Shown here: positions 42,039-52,820 of the stretch, piece by piece
Numbering within the stretch: the stretch's first letter is position 1
Layout of the letters: each line of letters opens with the position of its first letter
From: Hanleya hanleyi
Taxonomy: Eukaryota; Mollusca; Polyplacophora; Lepidopleurida; Hanleyidae
NCBI GenBank assembly: GCA_036873755.1
Contig: JAVTVY010020310.1
Coordinates: 1 to 64,000 of the forward strand
Reading direction: 5' to 3'
Length of the DNA stretch: 64,000 nucleotides
Program-made: the position numbers and the translations under genes
The notes under the pieces: model-generated
The model's input: only the letters and a program-made list of their open reading frames with translations
What the model was told of the DNA's origin: nothing
Databases searched by the model: none

Positions 42039-44215
42039 TGTGACGTTCGAGCGGTCAGAAAACGTCTATCTTTGCGGTGTACACGAGACTTGAGGCGGCC
42101 TGGTCTCAGGCCCCTGTGACAAATTGTCAGGCTGATGTGAACGCAGTCTCGTATGACTGGAATTGGCCAACGAGGAAGGTCCGATTCAACCTGTCACCTT
42201 GTCTGGATCGAGGAGCTAGGATGGGGGGACCTGTAGAAACAACCAAGGCAATAATAAAGTAATAATATTGTATTCTGCAATGTACACAGCTCTGTACGCG
42301 CACAATACCTGTAATAAAGATCCCTACTCTAGAGGTAGTTATCGTTAAGTGTTATCTTTATCTTAAAGAGAAAGACTAATAATATACAGTATATACATGA
42401 GACCCTATCTATGACGCGTCACGGCCCAGTCTCGTCCAGACTGGCTCTCGTCGTGGTATGGTACGGCGTCTCTGGTTCCTCTCCGGTCGTAGGCGTAGCC
42501 CCGGACTGTATGGAACATCTACCGTGTCAAGATTACACGGCCCATTTCATCTAAGCGTTATTAATCGTCTCTGGAATCCTCTCCGTATCACTGCCTCTCC
42601 TAGCAGTAGCCCTTCGGCGGCGTCGGTCCGTACAGCACACCACAGCGTCTTCGGCGGCAGCCCCTTTCGGCTCGGCAGACCTCACGTCTTCGGCCCGAAT
42701 TCGGCGGCCCGAATTCGGCGGCGACCCCTTTCGGCTCGGCACTTCTCTGTTATCGGCGGCCCGAATTCGGCGACCCGAACATCGGCCCGGCAGACTTCAC
42801 GTCTTCGGCTCGGCCCGATTTCGGCGACCCGTCTTCGGCTCGGCAAACTTCTCGTCTTCGGCTCGGCCCGATTTCGGCGACCCGTCTTCGGCTCGGCCCG
42901 ATTTCGGCGACCCGTCACCTCACGGCGTTGACCCAAGGACGAGTTAATAGGCTCAGATTGTCTGCATATATGTGGTAATAACGCCCTGGTCTCGGAGGTG
43001 TATTATTACCTTACAGTGTAATGTAAATTAATATCAATGATTTGTAATAGAATTCAAAGACTTGCGGCAAAGCATAATTCGAACCCTGCGGCAGTGTAAA
43101 TATGTACAATGGATGTAAGCTTGTGTTATCAGTTATCCCTAGTCGAGGCCTGTGAATAACTAGGGTAGATGATTGTGATTAGATCTATTCCGTCCCGAAG
43201 GCCGACGATATTGTATGTAAGCAAGTATGTGTTATTGATCGCATCTAGCCGAAGCCTGTATACGACCAATAGGAGTAAGGTGGGTGAGTGAATTAGACGT
43301 ACGCAATTCTCGGTCGTAACCTCGAACGCTAGTCTGTGTTGAAGTGCGAGCTAGTGTGAGCTGTATGTGCAGATCTCGTCCCGAAGGCCGATGATCTGGT
43401 ATCTGTGTGTGAGTAAGTATTTGTAATCATGTAAAATACATAGCCAACGCTAGCGGTGATAATTTGCTATTAACCGAGGACGGCGGCAAAGTACTTCGGC
43501 CCGGTGCTCAGGTAGAGGACTACACTGAACCTGTTCCTATGTACGAATACCACTGGCTAATAAACAGTTAATCACCTATTGCCGAAGCAAAACGTTAGCC
43601 GCGGACAAAATACCAGACTTTAGTGCGCCATGCATGCTGAATAACCACTACTGCAGACGTGCGAATCACCGTGGACTTCTCGTCCTCAGATACTGTGCGT
43701 GTTAGTATCTATTATTCCTAAGCTATGGCTCGGCTCTCGGCTGTCCAACCCTTCGGCAGATGGTTCGGCGCTGTTTCGGCAGTCAATTCGGCACTTTCGG
43801 CACTTTCGGCGCATTCGGCGCATTTGCGGCGATCCTGTCTCTGTGCTCTTCCGCACGATGTGCACCCGCCGATCGTCTGGGACAGATTGCCGAACGTCCA
43901 TTTCTCCGCGTCTTATATAGGCTCTGGCTCCCATAATCCTTTGCGCGCCCAAACATGGCAGCCCCCATAAAACGAAAGTATAGACTCCGGCGGTGTTGGA
44001 TTTCGTGTCAGATCAACAGAGTTCGACTTCTCTCGCCCGGTTTCGATGCAAGATGCGTGTCAGGGACATTTACACGTCCCTCGCTGAAAGTTTCAGCGCA
44101 CAGTTGATACAGGTAAGTCGAATATCCACCATTATCGGTCCATTCACAATGCTATTTACACTGTCAGCATTAGAACGAAAATAACATTCTCCAGGTCATG
44201 GGCATTTTCGTCACA
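42039..44215. mobile_element. LTR-like insertion E, probably a long solo LTR
   Basis: 2177 bases beginning TGTGACGTTCGAGCGG and ending GCATTTTCGTCACA, with CTAT flanking both sides (42035-42038, 44216-44219). The second segment copy has the uninterrupted site near 53689-53692. TG...CA ends and a 4-bp duplication fit an LTR, here without internal region. It is GC-rich in parts, with minisatellite-like TTCGGC repeats. AATAAA-type words near 42254 and 42315 and a TATA-like word at 43914 are seen but do not fix orientation. Confidence 0.72.
42655..42920. repeat. GC-rich TTCGGCTCGGC repeat inside E
   Basis: Degenerate tandem units of CGTCTTCGGCTCGGC and CCCGATTTCGGCGAC. Related TTCGGCACT/GCATTCGGC units recur at 43738-43832. 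It yields artificial arginine- and serine-rich ORFs that are not genes. Confidence 0.85.
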
Positions 44216-44990
44216 CTATGTATTAGATATGGCGAAAGGTTAAAGTATTAAACAACAGCATAACATGGAAGTCTTTAGTTTCAAAACGAGGAGAAACTCT
44301 TCCCACAGCTCATGTTTCGTTTCACAGGGTCACTCTGTTTCAGCCCGTCTTAGGTAAACTGCATATGGCCTCAGTCGGTCTAGGCCATTTGCAGATGCTC
44401 TGAGCCTCGATTTGAAAAACTGCCGCCTCACACTTTACAAGGAGAAAATCATTGGTTATTCAAAATCTTATAGAATATGTATGAATAGAATATTAATTTT
44501 AATGTCTCTGGTGCACCAAACGTTTGCAAAATGTCTTTAATTCGGGGAAAATATAGTACCGGTAGTTTAACAAACGGTGTGTTTCAACGTGTTTTTCGGC
44601 TGAACTTAACGTCTGAATCTTCGTAAAATTATAGAATATGTGTATTGAAGCAGATGCTGACTTTGTCAATAAGGCCGACGTCACATTTTAATACATATCT
44701 TTTAACACAGACTTTACGCTAGACTGACTAGGAAACATCAAAGAAGAAGTGAAGTTTAACCCCCTCAAACAGTATTTATGATCAGAATTCCTCTTACTGC
44801 TATAATTCTTCAATTTGGTGTTAACATTTTCTTTAGTGTAGGCTATACAAGTACACATCTGAACAGGTGTCTCGCCACCGTTTCTTTGAGTTATGCAAAT
44901 GTAACTGTCATTATATAATAACCTGAGAATGAGTTAACCGAGATGCTCCGCACATAGGGGGAAGGATGTGTTTGTCTTTATAAATACTAG

Positions 44991-46239
44991 ATACTAAATT
45001 CATAAATACTAGGGTTTTCTTAGTTCATTACCGAAGGTATTGATTATTTCTCGTGATATATCATAGGGGCGGAGGGCATAGGTCTCCACATTATATGAAA
45101 TCGCCATCCCACTCCTCTTCCCCGTCGTGATTCATGAGGAACAAACCACCAGTTATCAATATTAACATACGAAACACCAGTAAGCTTCATATGATATAAA
45201 TATCATTTACAAATAACATAGTCGCACCAGCACAAGACCATTCAGAAATTTCCATACCGAGTGTAGGTTAGTCATTCCGAAATCACCACGACACCTCTGT
45301 CTGGCAATAAACCTTACTAGAGAAAGGGGAGGGGGTCGTCATCACCGTGACTATAGCTTCTTAATCCGGGTCATTTTGAGCCTATTTACATACCTTCCGA
45401 TCAGAGGATCCTGATGCCGCCAGAGGGTGTGTTGAAAGTTGCGGGTTCTTCATTTTTCTTCGCAATCTTCGACATTTTACTTGAAATTAAATAATTATTT
45501 CATAATTTAATGGGCAGATTTAACAAAAAATACAACTCATCGTATGAAGTCAATGCCGTAGTATGAAAAGCCGAAATCTCTTACAGTGGTGTGTACTAAA
45601 CCACGAAAATGTGGCGTAAATTGGTGTGAACGTTATCCTTGATTTGGGGTGGACCTTGCATCTTGGGGCTGACCATGGAGTGTCGGTGTTATGACAAGGG
45701 TCAAATGTCTACGACGTCATCAATACGAGTAATAAATATCGAGAAGCGCACAGGATATCAATAATGGTAATGAAGATGCAGATTAATAATGGTCTCTAAG
45801 AGTTGCTGAGTCTATTATTATTGATTCAATACTAATGACGGTGAATACTAACTTGACTCCAAAACCTGCCAAATATTTTTTTTCTTGATGGTTATATGAT
45901 GACTTATTATCAGCCTCAAAATAATTGAGAAAGACGCTTGCTTAAAAATGGATGTGATCTGATTGGAATGTGCCCCATTGCATGCTTGATATATTTGAAC
46001 GATTTGTCTAAATTCTTATGACACGTAACTCAAACCAAAGATATACTTACAAATAATATAACTTTGACATTCAATTATTTGCACGAAGAATGGTTGCTTT
46101 TAATTTGAGTGTTCGTGGTCGTTACAACTAAATCCTCTTCCTGTAAACATTTAAAAATATATATATCATATTAGGTCAGAGTACACGCTTTGATCAATTA
46201 TGAATCCATTTTATTACAATTTACCCTCGCAATTGTTCA
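44991..46239. other. Non-coding; one family B relic
   Basis: The stretch around 45361-45425 (GGGTCATTTTGAGCCTATTT, CAGAGGATCCTGATG) is a fragment of the TTAA MITE family. The rest shows nothing recognisable. Confidence 0.5.
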
Positions 46240-46630
46240 GATTACAAGCGTCTAGTCCATAATTCAATATTCAGTCGTCATCCATCAAAGAATTTCCGCT
46301 TCCATAATCCAAAAACCTAATTTCATATAACAGCATTAGAACGAAGTTCAAAAAACAAATAATAGTAAACTAGTTTCCTGCAAGAGAGAAGCGGTCAACG
46401 GTTTTCAATGATGCCGACAAGACATCATGATGTTCTAAAAATATCAAATCCGTGTCGCTGATCAGTATTCTTAATCCATATTATTTTCGTTGTAGAGTCG
46501 TTATCTAGAGTATGATGTATCTCAGTCACACTTTGATTGCGCCTGTTATATGAACACCACGACGATCTTGAAATGCATGTCTTCATACGGCCCCTACCCC
46601 AGGTTAAGCGGAATTAGACACAATTTACGA
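46240..46630 (+). repeat. Dispersed repeat C, copy 3
   Basis: Plus-strand copy with ACAAGCGTCTAGTCC, AGAAGCGGTCAACGG, GATCAGTATTCTTAATCC and AAGCGGAATTAGACAC, matching 10149-10570. Confidence 0.75.
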
Positions 46631-46877
46631 GGCTTATATATCAGTATGTGAATTTGAACGGGACAAAAAAACAACATCTTGATCACCAACACCAAAAATA
46701 GATATTTCCGAGTAACAATATATTTTGTTGGTCAATATTATATGATATGATATGGAAATTATTACGATCAATGTATGAATACAGTTTCCAAGGGGAATAT
46801 CTTCCCAGCATGATATTAAATCAATGGAAGTACACAATAGTAAAATTAAGCTAGATAAAATCCCAAATGTACCTTAA

Positions 46878-47443
46878 CCCTATCTGGCCTGGGCTTTTTG
46901 GGACCTGTCCTGGGCTGGGGGGGGGGGGCGAAATGCCCCCTCCCCCCCTAATTATTTTTCTTACCCCTTGAGCTAGGGGCTGAAACTTACCACACTATAC
47001 CCTTGGGTCAAGCTCTACCAGAAAATGTAAAAAGATGACCGCTTTGATGACGTCACAGTGACGTCATTTTCAAAAACGGCATTTTTCGGTCGATTTTTCG
47101 GTCGGATTTTCCGAAGTGTTTTATTTATACAATTTCTCCGCAAAAACTGCATGATAAATTAGTAAATATTAATGTGATGTGAAATAAAATACTTTTTGAC
47201 CACTTTTCATCGCGGAAAAGCAGAAATTTTGAAGAAATATGACAAAAACATAACTTTTCTGGTACCCAACGTGGCCGCCATCTTGAATTTACCCATGATC
47301 CTCTGCTAGGCTCAAAATGACCCCAATATGATAAGCTATAAAGTCTAGGAGTTTCAGCTCTCCATTTTTTGTCGTTCCGGAGATAGCGCAGAAAGTTTGG
47401 TAGGGGGGCCATTTCGCCCCCCTCCCCCGCAGGCCAGGTAGGG
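46878..47443 (-). mobile_element. TTAA MITE (family B), copy 4
   Basis: 566 bases, perfect TTAA on both sides (46874-46877, 47444-47447), ends CCCTATCTGGCCTGG and CAGGCCAGGTAGGG. The body includes TGACGTCACAGTGACGTCA. Confidence 0.92.
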
Positions 47444-47496
47444 TTAAAAGGTATTATACCTTCGAGTGCAGTTACACGGCCAATATACATTTCTTT

Positions 47497-48222
47497 CTAG
47501 TCTTTCTGGCAGAGGTTTGTAATAAATTCAGCTTTTTTAACAGCAGCCAGTTCAGTAAAGAGGGATGCAAGTCGGTATTTTCGCTTTAGTTTTGTGCATG
47601 TAATTAGGAAATGGGTTTCATCTTCAGTCTCCACATTACAGACTCTACATTTTCTCTGCAGTCTGGATACTTTATTGTTACGGTCTGTTTTACGTCCTGC
47701 TTCAATCTCCAAATTGTGCGCAGAGACTCTAAGTTTACATAGTGCCTGTTGGTAATTCTGATTTTTAATAGTTGCTAAGTAGCTTCTTTGATTGTTGTTA
47801 TACATGTATATTTGGGAGTACATTTTCAGTTTTTCTGAGCTTTGTAAGCAATACTTTTCAAAAGCTGTGAGTGAATGCATCCTGGGTAGATTGGATTACA
47901 TGTTTATTTATTGTATGTGATTTGGGAAGACTTTGTTGATTGAATAATTTAGTGGTATAAGTGAACCATGTGGTCATGCCGGATTCTTATTGCATTTGTA
48001 GGCATCAGACAACAGGAGGTTGCAAGTTGGATCTTCTAGTCTCATACCGTATTTTAGAATAGCTGTATTTATATCAAAAGAGAGGGGTTGTCTATCTAGT
48101 TTTGTTTTACATATATAATTTGTGGTATATTTGTTGACGCGTAGATTTAATTTACAAAATTTGTTATGAGCTTTTTCGAAAGATCCCTTATCGATAAGAT
48201 CATAATAGTGGGCAGTATCATG
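47497..48222 (-). pseudogene. LINE reverse transcriptase C-terminal relic
   Basis: The minus-strand translation ends in a zinc-binding tail, CRVCNVETEDETHFLITC, preceded by ALCKLRVSAHNLEIEAGR, the arrangement at the end of many non-LTR retrotransposon polyproteins. Upstream, interrupted reading (about 48222-48000) gives KLNLRVNKYTTNYIC and LKYGMRLEDPTCNLLLSDA. Stops and a frame change lie between, and the catalytic reverse transcriptase is not present. The 3' end nearly touches the B4 MITE. Confidence 0.7.
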
Positions 48223-48274
48223 AGTTAACTTTAAAAGTTAATATTTGTTCAGCTCCCCCAATTTATAGTGGTAC

Positions 48275-48528
48275 ACAACCAGAAAAAAATGATACTTATC
48301 ACCCTAAAGGTGATCAGTTAGAGCCATCACCCTTTTCCACTATCACCTTAAAAGGGCGATGGCTATCACCCTAAAATGGTAAAGACTATCACCCTAAAAA
48401 AGTGATCAGCAATGAGTGCAAATTTTTAGGTCATCACCCTAAAAGGGTGACGGCCTGGGCCATCACCCTGAATAGGTGACGACATTGGCCATGACCCTTT
48501 CTCATCACCTTTAAAGGGTGATGCTGTG
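48275..48528. mobile_element. TA-flanked palindromic MITE (family D), copy 1
   Basis: 254 bases packed with TATCACCCTAAAAGGGTGAT-type palindromes. Ends CACAACCAGAAAAAAATGAT and, reversed, CACAGCATCACCC; TA on both sides (48273-48274, 48529-48530). It matches 52511-52820, which shares the stretches GATCAGTTAGAGCCAT and CAATGAGTGCAAATTT. Confidence 0.85.
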
Positions 48529-48583
48529 TAGTTAAATTTTTTTTCGAGATCTGATCACGCTTTTATCTCAACGCATTTCTTAA

Positions 48584-49160
48584 CCCTATTTGGCCTGGGC
48601 TTTTTGGGACCTGTCCAGGCCTGGGGGAGGGCCGAAATGGCCCCCCATAATTATTTTTTTTACCTCTTGAGCTAGGGGGCTGAAACTTATTACCCTATAC
48701 CCTTGGGTATATTTTCTACCAGAAAATGTAAAAAAATCCAAGATGGCCGCCTTGATGATGTCACAGTAACGTCATTTTCAAAAACGGCATTTTTTGGTCG
48801 ATTTTTTAGTTAGATTTTCCGAATTTTTTATTTTTGCAATTTCTCCACAAAAACTGCATGAAAAATTAGCAAATATTAATGTGATATGAAATAAAATAGT
48901 TTTTGCCCACTTTTCATCGCGGAAAAGCAGAAATTTTGAAGAAATATGACAAAAGCATCACTTTTCTGGTACCCCACGTGGCCGCCGTCTTGAATTTACC
49001 CGTGATCCTCTGCTCGGGGGGATATGCAAATAGGCTCAAAATGACCCCAATAAGATAAGCTATAAAGTCACGGAGTTTCAGCTCTCTATTTTTGCCGTTC
49101 CGGAGATAGTGCAGAAAGTTTGGTAGGGGGGCCATAATGGCCCCCCCAGGCCTGGTAGGG
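48584..49160 (-). mobile_element. TTAA MITE (family B), copy 5
   Basis: 577 bases with TTAA on both sides (48580-48583, 49161-49164) and ends CCCTATTTGGCCTGG / CAGGCCTGGTAGGG. Inserted 56 bases from MITE D1. Confidence 0.92.
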
Positions 49161-49450
49161 TTAATATCTTTTTTCACTAGACGTTTATACACTATGATAC
49201 TACAAAGCATTATCAAGTCCCATTGTGTTCAGAACTCCGTCGAAACAACTGATGAGAAGATATACACATGCTCATTCTGTTAAAGAATATTTTAGTCTGA
49301 CAACATGTGGAAAGCCATGTCGTGGAAAGTTCGTTTTGTTATGAGCAGTTCTTCTGGTAGAAGTCATATTTTCCCGTTGTTTACACTTGGCGATACCATA
49401 TATGATGAAAAGTGTATCATTGTAGTACTATACAGACTATACTATATGGT

Positions 49451-49555
49451 GTTATGAGAGAACATGCGAGAATTCACACTGGTGAAAAACCATACAAGAT
49501 TCCAGTGTGTCAGTATAGCTGTGAAAGGAAAGACCATATGTTACAGAAAACTTAG
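49451..49555 (+). pseudogene. C2H2 zinc-finger relic
   Basis: Frame: REHARIHTGEKPYK then VCQYSCERKDHMLQ and a stop at 49553-49555. HTGEKPYK is the classic linker between C2H2 fingers. The second finger is incomplete (extra residues before the first Cys, no final His pair). Only about one and a half fingers remain, with no ORF around them. Confidence 0.7.
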
Positions 49556-51276
49556 GTTCATTTTTATATTTGACCATATAAGCAAACTGCAGATAGATAG
49601 ATAAAACTTTTATTATCTTTTTACCTCAATTTATTTTGCAATTGTGCAAAGATTTATCTTAGAATTTGTATAATAGCTCCGCAATATTTTATAAATTGTA
49701 CAGACGTCTTGGTTTATTGCTGTGGCACTGCAAGTTAGTCTTAGCAAGTTCACCACGGAGGCCGATTCTGGGATTGTTACATGTATTAGCACTATTCATC
49801 CCCCACCAGAAGATTGAGTATTATCTGAAAGAGACAGAGACATGAGAGTTTATATAATTACTAAATAAATTGCTATCAACAAATCCCCTCTTATAGAAAT
49901 GGGAGCAGCAAGTGTGTATCCTACATTTTATCATCATAATATCACGTGTTGTATGAATCATATGAAATTTAGTAAATGAAATGTAGTTGATCGACAGACT
50001 ACACACTTGTCTAGCGTGGCATGGCATGGCATGGTACGGCCAGGAACACATTTTATAGTGTATATCGATAATCAACAACACAGGTTCAGCATATTCAGCT
50101 CAATTAAAATTACAATCCAGCAGAAAAACTATGTTTCGTCCTCAAACTACTACTCTTTGTTCGGTTATACTTTGAAGAATTTTTGAACCATACATAATTC
50201 GGGTATACATAGGCATATAATGTACACGAAAACTGATTTAGGTTCGCTTATTTAGTGGCATTTGTTTACAATATTCTCCCCAACATTACTTATCTATGTT
50301 AAGTAAGACAATGTAACTACGTTTTCCCTTTGATCTGACATGATACTATAGGATTATACGACGGTCTAATTCAATTTAGAACAGGTATCAAGTTCTTGAC
50401 ACTTCAGTCACAAGATCGGCTTATGCTGAGAAATGACAAAGTTTTATGCACAAAAGATAATATTTCTAAACAAACTTTAGGCACAGTAACTTGTTACATT
50501 TAAGGTGAATATTTTATAACAAAGTTCTGAAGACAGCACTGTTACAGGCCTTGGTCAAGCTGAAGAAAAATCTGTTTGGCATTTGGGCCTGCGTATCATG
50601 TTCCTCGGACATTTTGAACTCGTCAAATCTATGATTTACGAGAAGTGCTATCCATGGCGAGCACCTTGTTTTTTTTGAAAAATCACAACCGAGAAGCTTG
50701 CCAACAAATGCAGTCTACATTTACTTGATAAACTATACTAAACATTTAGTTCGGAGCCGATTTGAATTTTGAAGATAATAAATAAAGTTGTTAATACGAT
50801 CATTTTAAGCGTTGCAACGATCCATGCCTTCAATACAATAAACTCTGTTAATTAGCACTGCATGTCTTGCATATTCACCACCTCCATAAATAATTCCCGA
50901 CCAGTATACATTCTATTGAACTAGCCTCTTTCACAGCTGCGGAGCATATGTCACATATGTTACAGTATGCATAATGTACATAATGAAGACATTCACACTT
51001 TCAGAGACCAGTTAGTAGTTTTTATTTCTAGGCCAGAGTGAGCTAAATATCTCTCATCAACGTTCACCATTTGAGGTAGGAACTATGACAAAATTTACTG
51101 GGGGTGAATTTAATATTATGCATTATGAAGCAAAACTAGTTTCGTCCCACGTGACAAAAAAAAAATCCCCTGAAAATTTGATATATTAAGCGTCCGGAAT
51201 TACTTCTTCCAAAATGTCTTGGAGCAAGGGAAGGCCTGATTTCACACTTATGCCGATTTTCCAGTATTTCCCTGTG
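49556..51276. other. Non-coding, nothing recognised
   Basis: AT-rich. A short GGCAT tandem lies at 50020-50035. No gene or element boundary identified. Confidence 0.5.
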
Positions 51277-51280
51277 TTAA

Positions 51281-51640
51281 CCCTATATGGTCTGGACTTT
51301 TTGGGACCTGTCCAGGCAAGAGTGTGTGTGGGGGGGGGGGGGGGGGGGGGTGGCGAAATGGCCCCCCTAATTATTTTTTTTGTGATGTGAAATAAAATAG
51401 TTTTTGCCCACTTTTCATCGCGAAAAAGCAGAAATTCTGAAGAAATATGTCAAAAACATCACTTTTATAGTACCTCACGTGGCCGCCATCTTGCATTTAC
51501 CAATGATCCTCTGCTCGGGGGGGAAGGGGGGGGGGGCTCAAAATGACTCCAATATGATAAACTATAAAGTCACGGAGGTTCAGCTCTCAATTTGTTGTCG
51601 TTCCAGAGATAGCGCAGAAAGTTTGGTAGGGAGCCATAGT
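51281..51640 (-). mobile_element. TTAA MITE (family B), copy 6, truncated
   Basis: Left end intact (TTAA 51277-51280, CCCTATATGGTCTGG) with a long G run at 51328-51350. The middle third is deleted after AATTATTTTTTT, and the right end is lost after GTTTGGTAGGGAGCC. Confidence 0.8.
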
Positions 51641-52510
51641 GTTTCGAGCGCCTAAGTATGGCACACGAACCAACACCCAACACCCCCAGTTGCTCAAGAG
51701 AGTGGCCATCTGTGACCTGAATCTGGCGCTGGCAATACCGGTAGCCATTTTACGGTTTATAGCTCAAATGAGCTACATGTATCTACAGTAGATTAATATG
51801 GCGATTTTCACACCACCGTAATTAATACATATCCTGTTGCCTGGTTATTTCTAGATAAAAGATACAAATAGAACTATGAAATCTAACATGGGGGTAGAAA
51901 AATAACTTTCTGTCAATCTCTCACCCATGATGCACCTGTTCATCAAATTGAGTCATTCCACAGATACGGACTGTTGTCGTCGAAAGCCATGCTACAGCCA
52001 TAATATCTCTGTAATATCGAGATTAATTACCTCCCTTTATCTCGTAGATCATTATATATGCAACACATATAACTGAACAACCACCTCGCTGGGGGTCTAA
52101 TAACACCCCAGCCACCAGTCAGATTTTTGGACCGGATTCGGGGCCTTCGCGCACATCGCCGGAAGTGACATCATATATAGTAAAATAGATGTTTACCGAA
52201 CATTTCGATTACTTTTCAAGTCTGCATAATACCTCTGTTGACCTAGCGTTAAACAGAATTATCTAGAGATAATTTCCCCTGGTTATCTGGACAGAGCATA
52301 TGAAAAATAGTTCGCTCATGTGCAACACTAAAGGAGTTGTTGGGCCGGATTCAAACTGAACCGTGCGTTGGTTGGTTTCCCCTATACGTCTTAACAACGT
52401 AGTAAAAGTCAACTTCCGCTATTGGTGGCAGGGATGGTAATGGAGCCTGCGAAATGGAGCATGCGCTGTGGGGAGGTTGATAACTGAAACGATTAATTCC
52501 ATTTAATGCA
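51641..52510. other. Non-coding, nothing recognised
   Basis: No exon, RNA gene or repeat edge found. Confidence 0.5.
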
Positions 52511-52820
52511 CACAGCCAGGAAAAGGTGATACTTATCACCCTAAATTGGTGATCAGTTAGAGCCATAACCCCTTTTCACCATCACTTTAAGAGGGTGATG
52601 GCTATCACCCTAAAGGGGTGAGCAGCAGCAATGAGTGCAAATTTGAAGGTCATCACTCTAAACGGGTGACGATTATCACCCTAAAAGGGTGACGACCTGG
52701 GTCATCACCCTGAAAGAGTGACGACATTGATCATCACCCTTTTTCATCACATTTAAAGGTTGATGACCAGCATCTTCACCATAAAAGGGTGATGGGCCGT
52801 CACCCTTTTTTTTGACTGTG
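52511..52820. mobile_element. TA-flanked palindromic MITE (family D), copy 2
   Basis: 310 bases, same family as 48275-48528 but longer on the right by extra TCACCATAAAAGGGTGATGG units. Ends CACAGCCAGGAAAAGGTGAT and, reversed, CACAGTCAAAAAAAAGGGTG. TA follows at 52821-52822; CA precedes. It sits at the left edge of the second segment copy. Confidence 0.83.

Larger units (their letters stand above)
41140..44990 (+). repeat. Second duplicated segment, copy 1 (with LTR insertion)
   Basis: Matches 52820-54957: shared CATGGAATATTAATA, GATACGCAGGAATATC, GGGCGTGCCAG, ATCAGCAAATA, GAGGAGAAAC, CACAGGGTCACTCTGTT and CATAAATACTAG-type ends. Element E (42039-44215) interrupts this copy. No gene recognised. 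Confidence 0.85.

Noticed and set aside
42458..42931. 157-codon arginine/serine-rich ORF as a gene
   Set aside because: Lies inside LTR-like insertion E and is produced by TTCGGC repeats.
43699..43970. Overlapping ORFs of 61-88 codons on both strands
   Set aside because: Caused by TTCGGCA repeats in insertion E.
47125..47490. 121-codon minus-strand ORF
   Set aside because: Lies across a TTAA MITE; the same MITE body has no conserved ORF in other copies.
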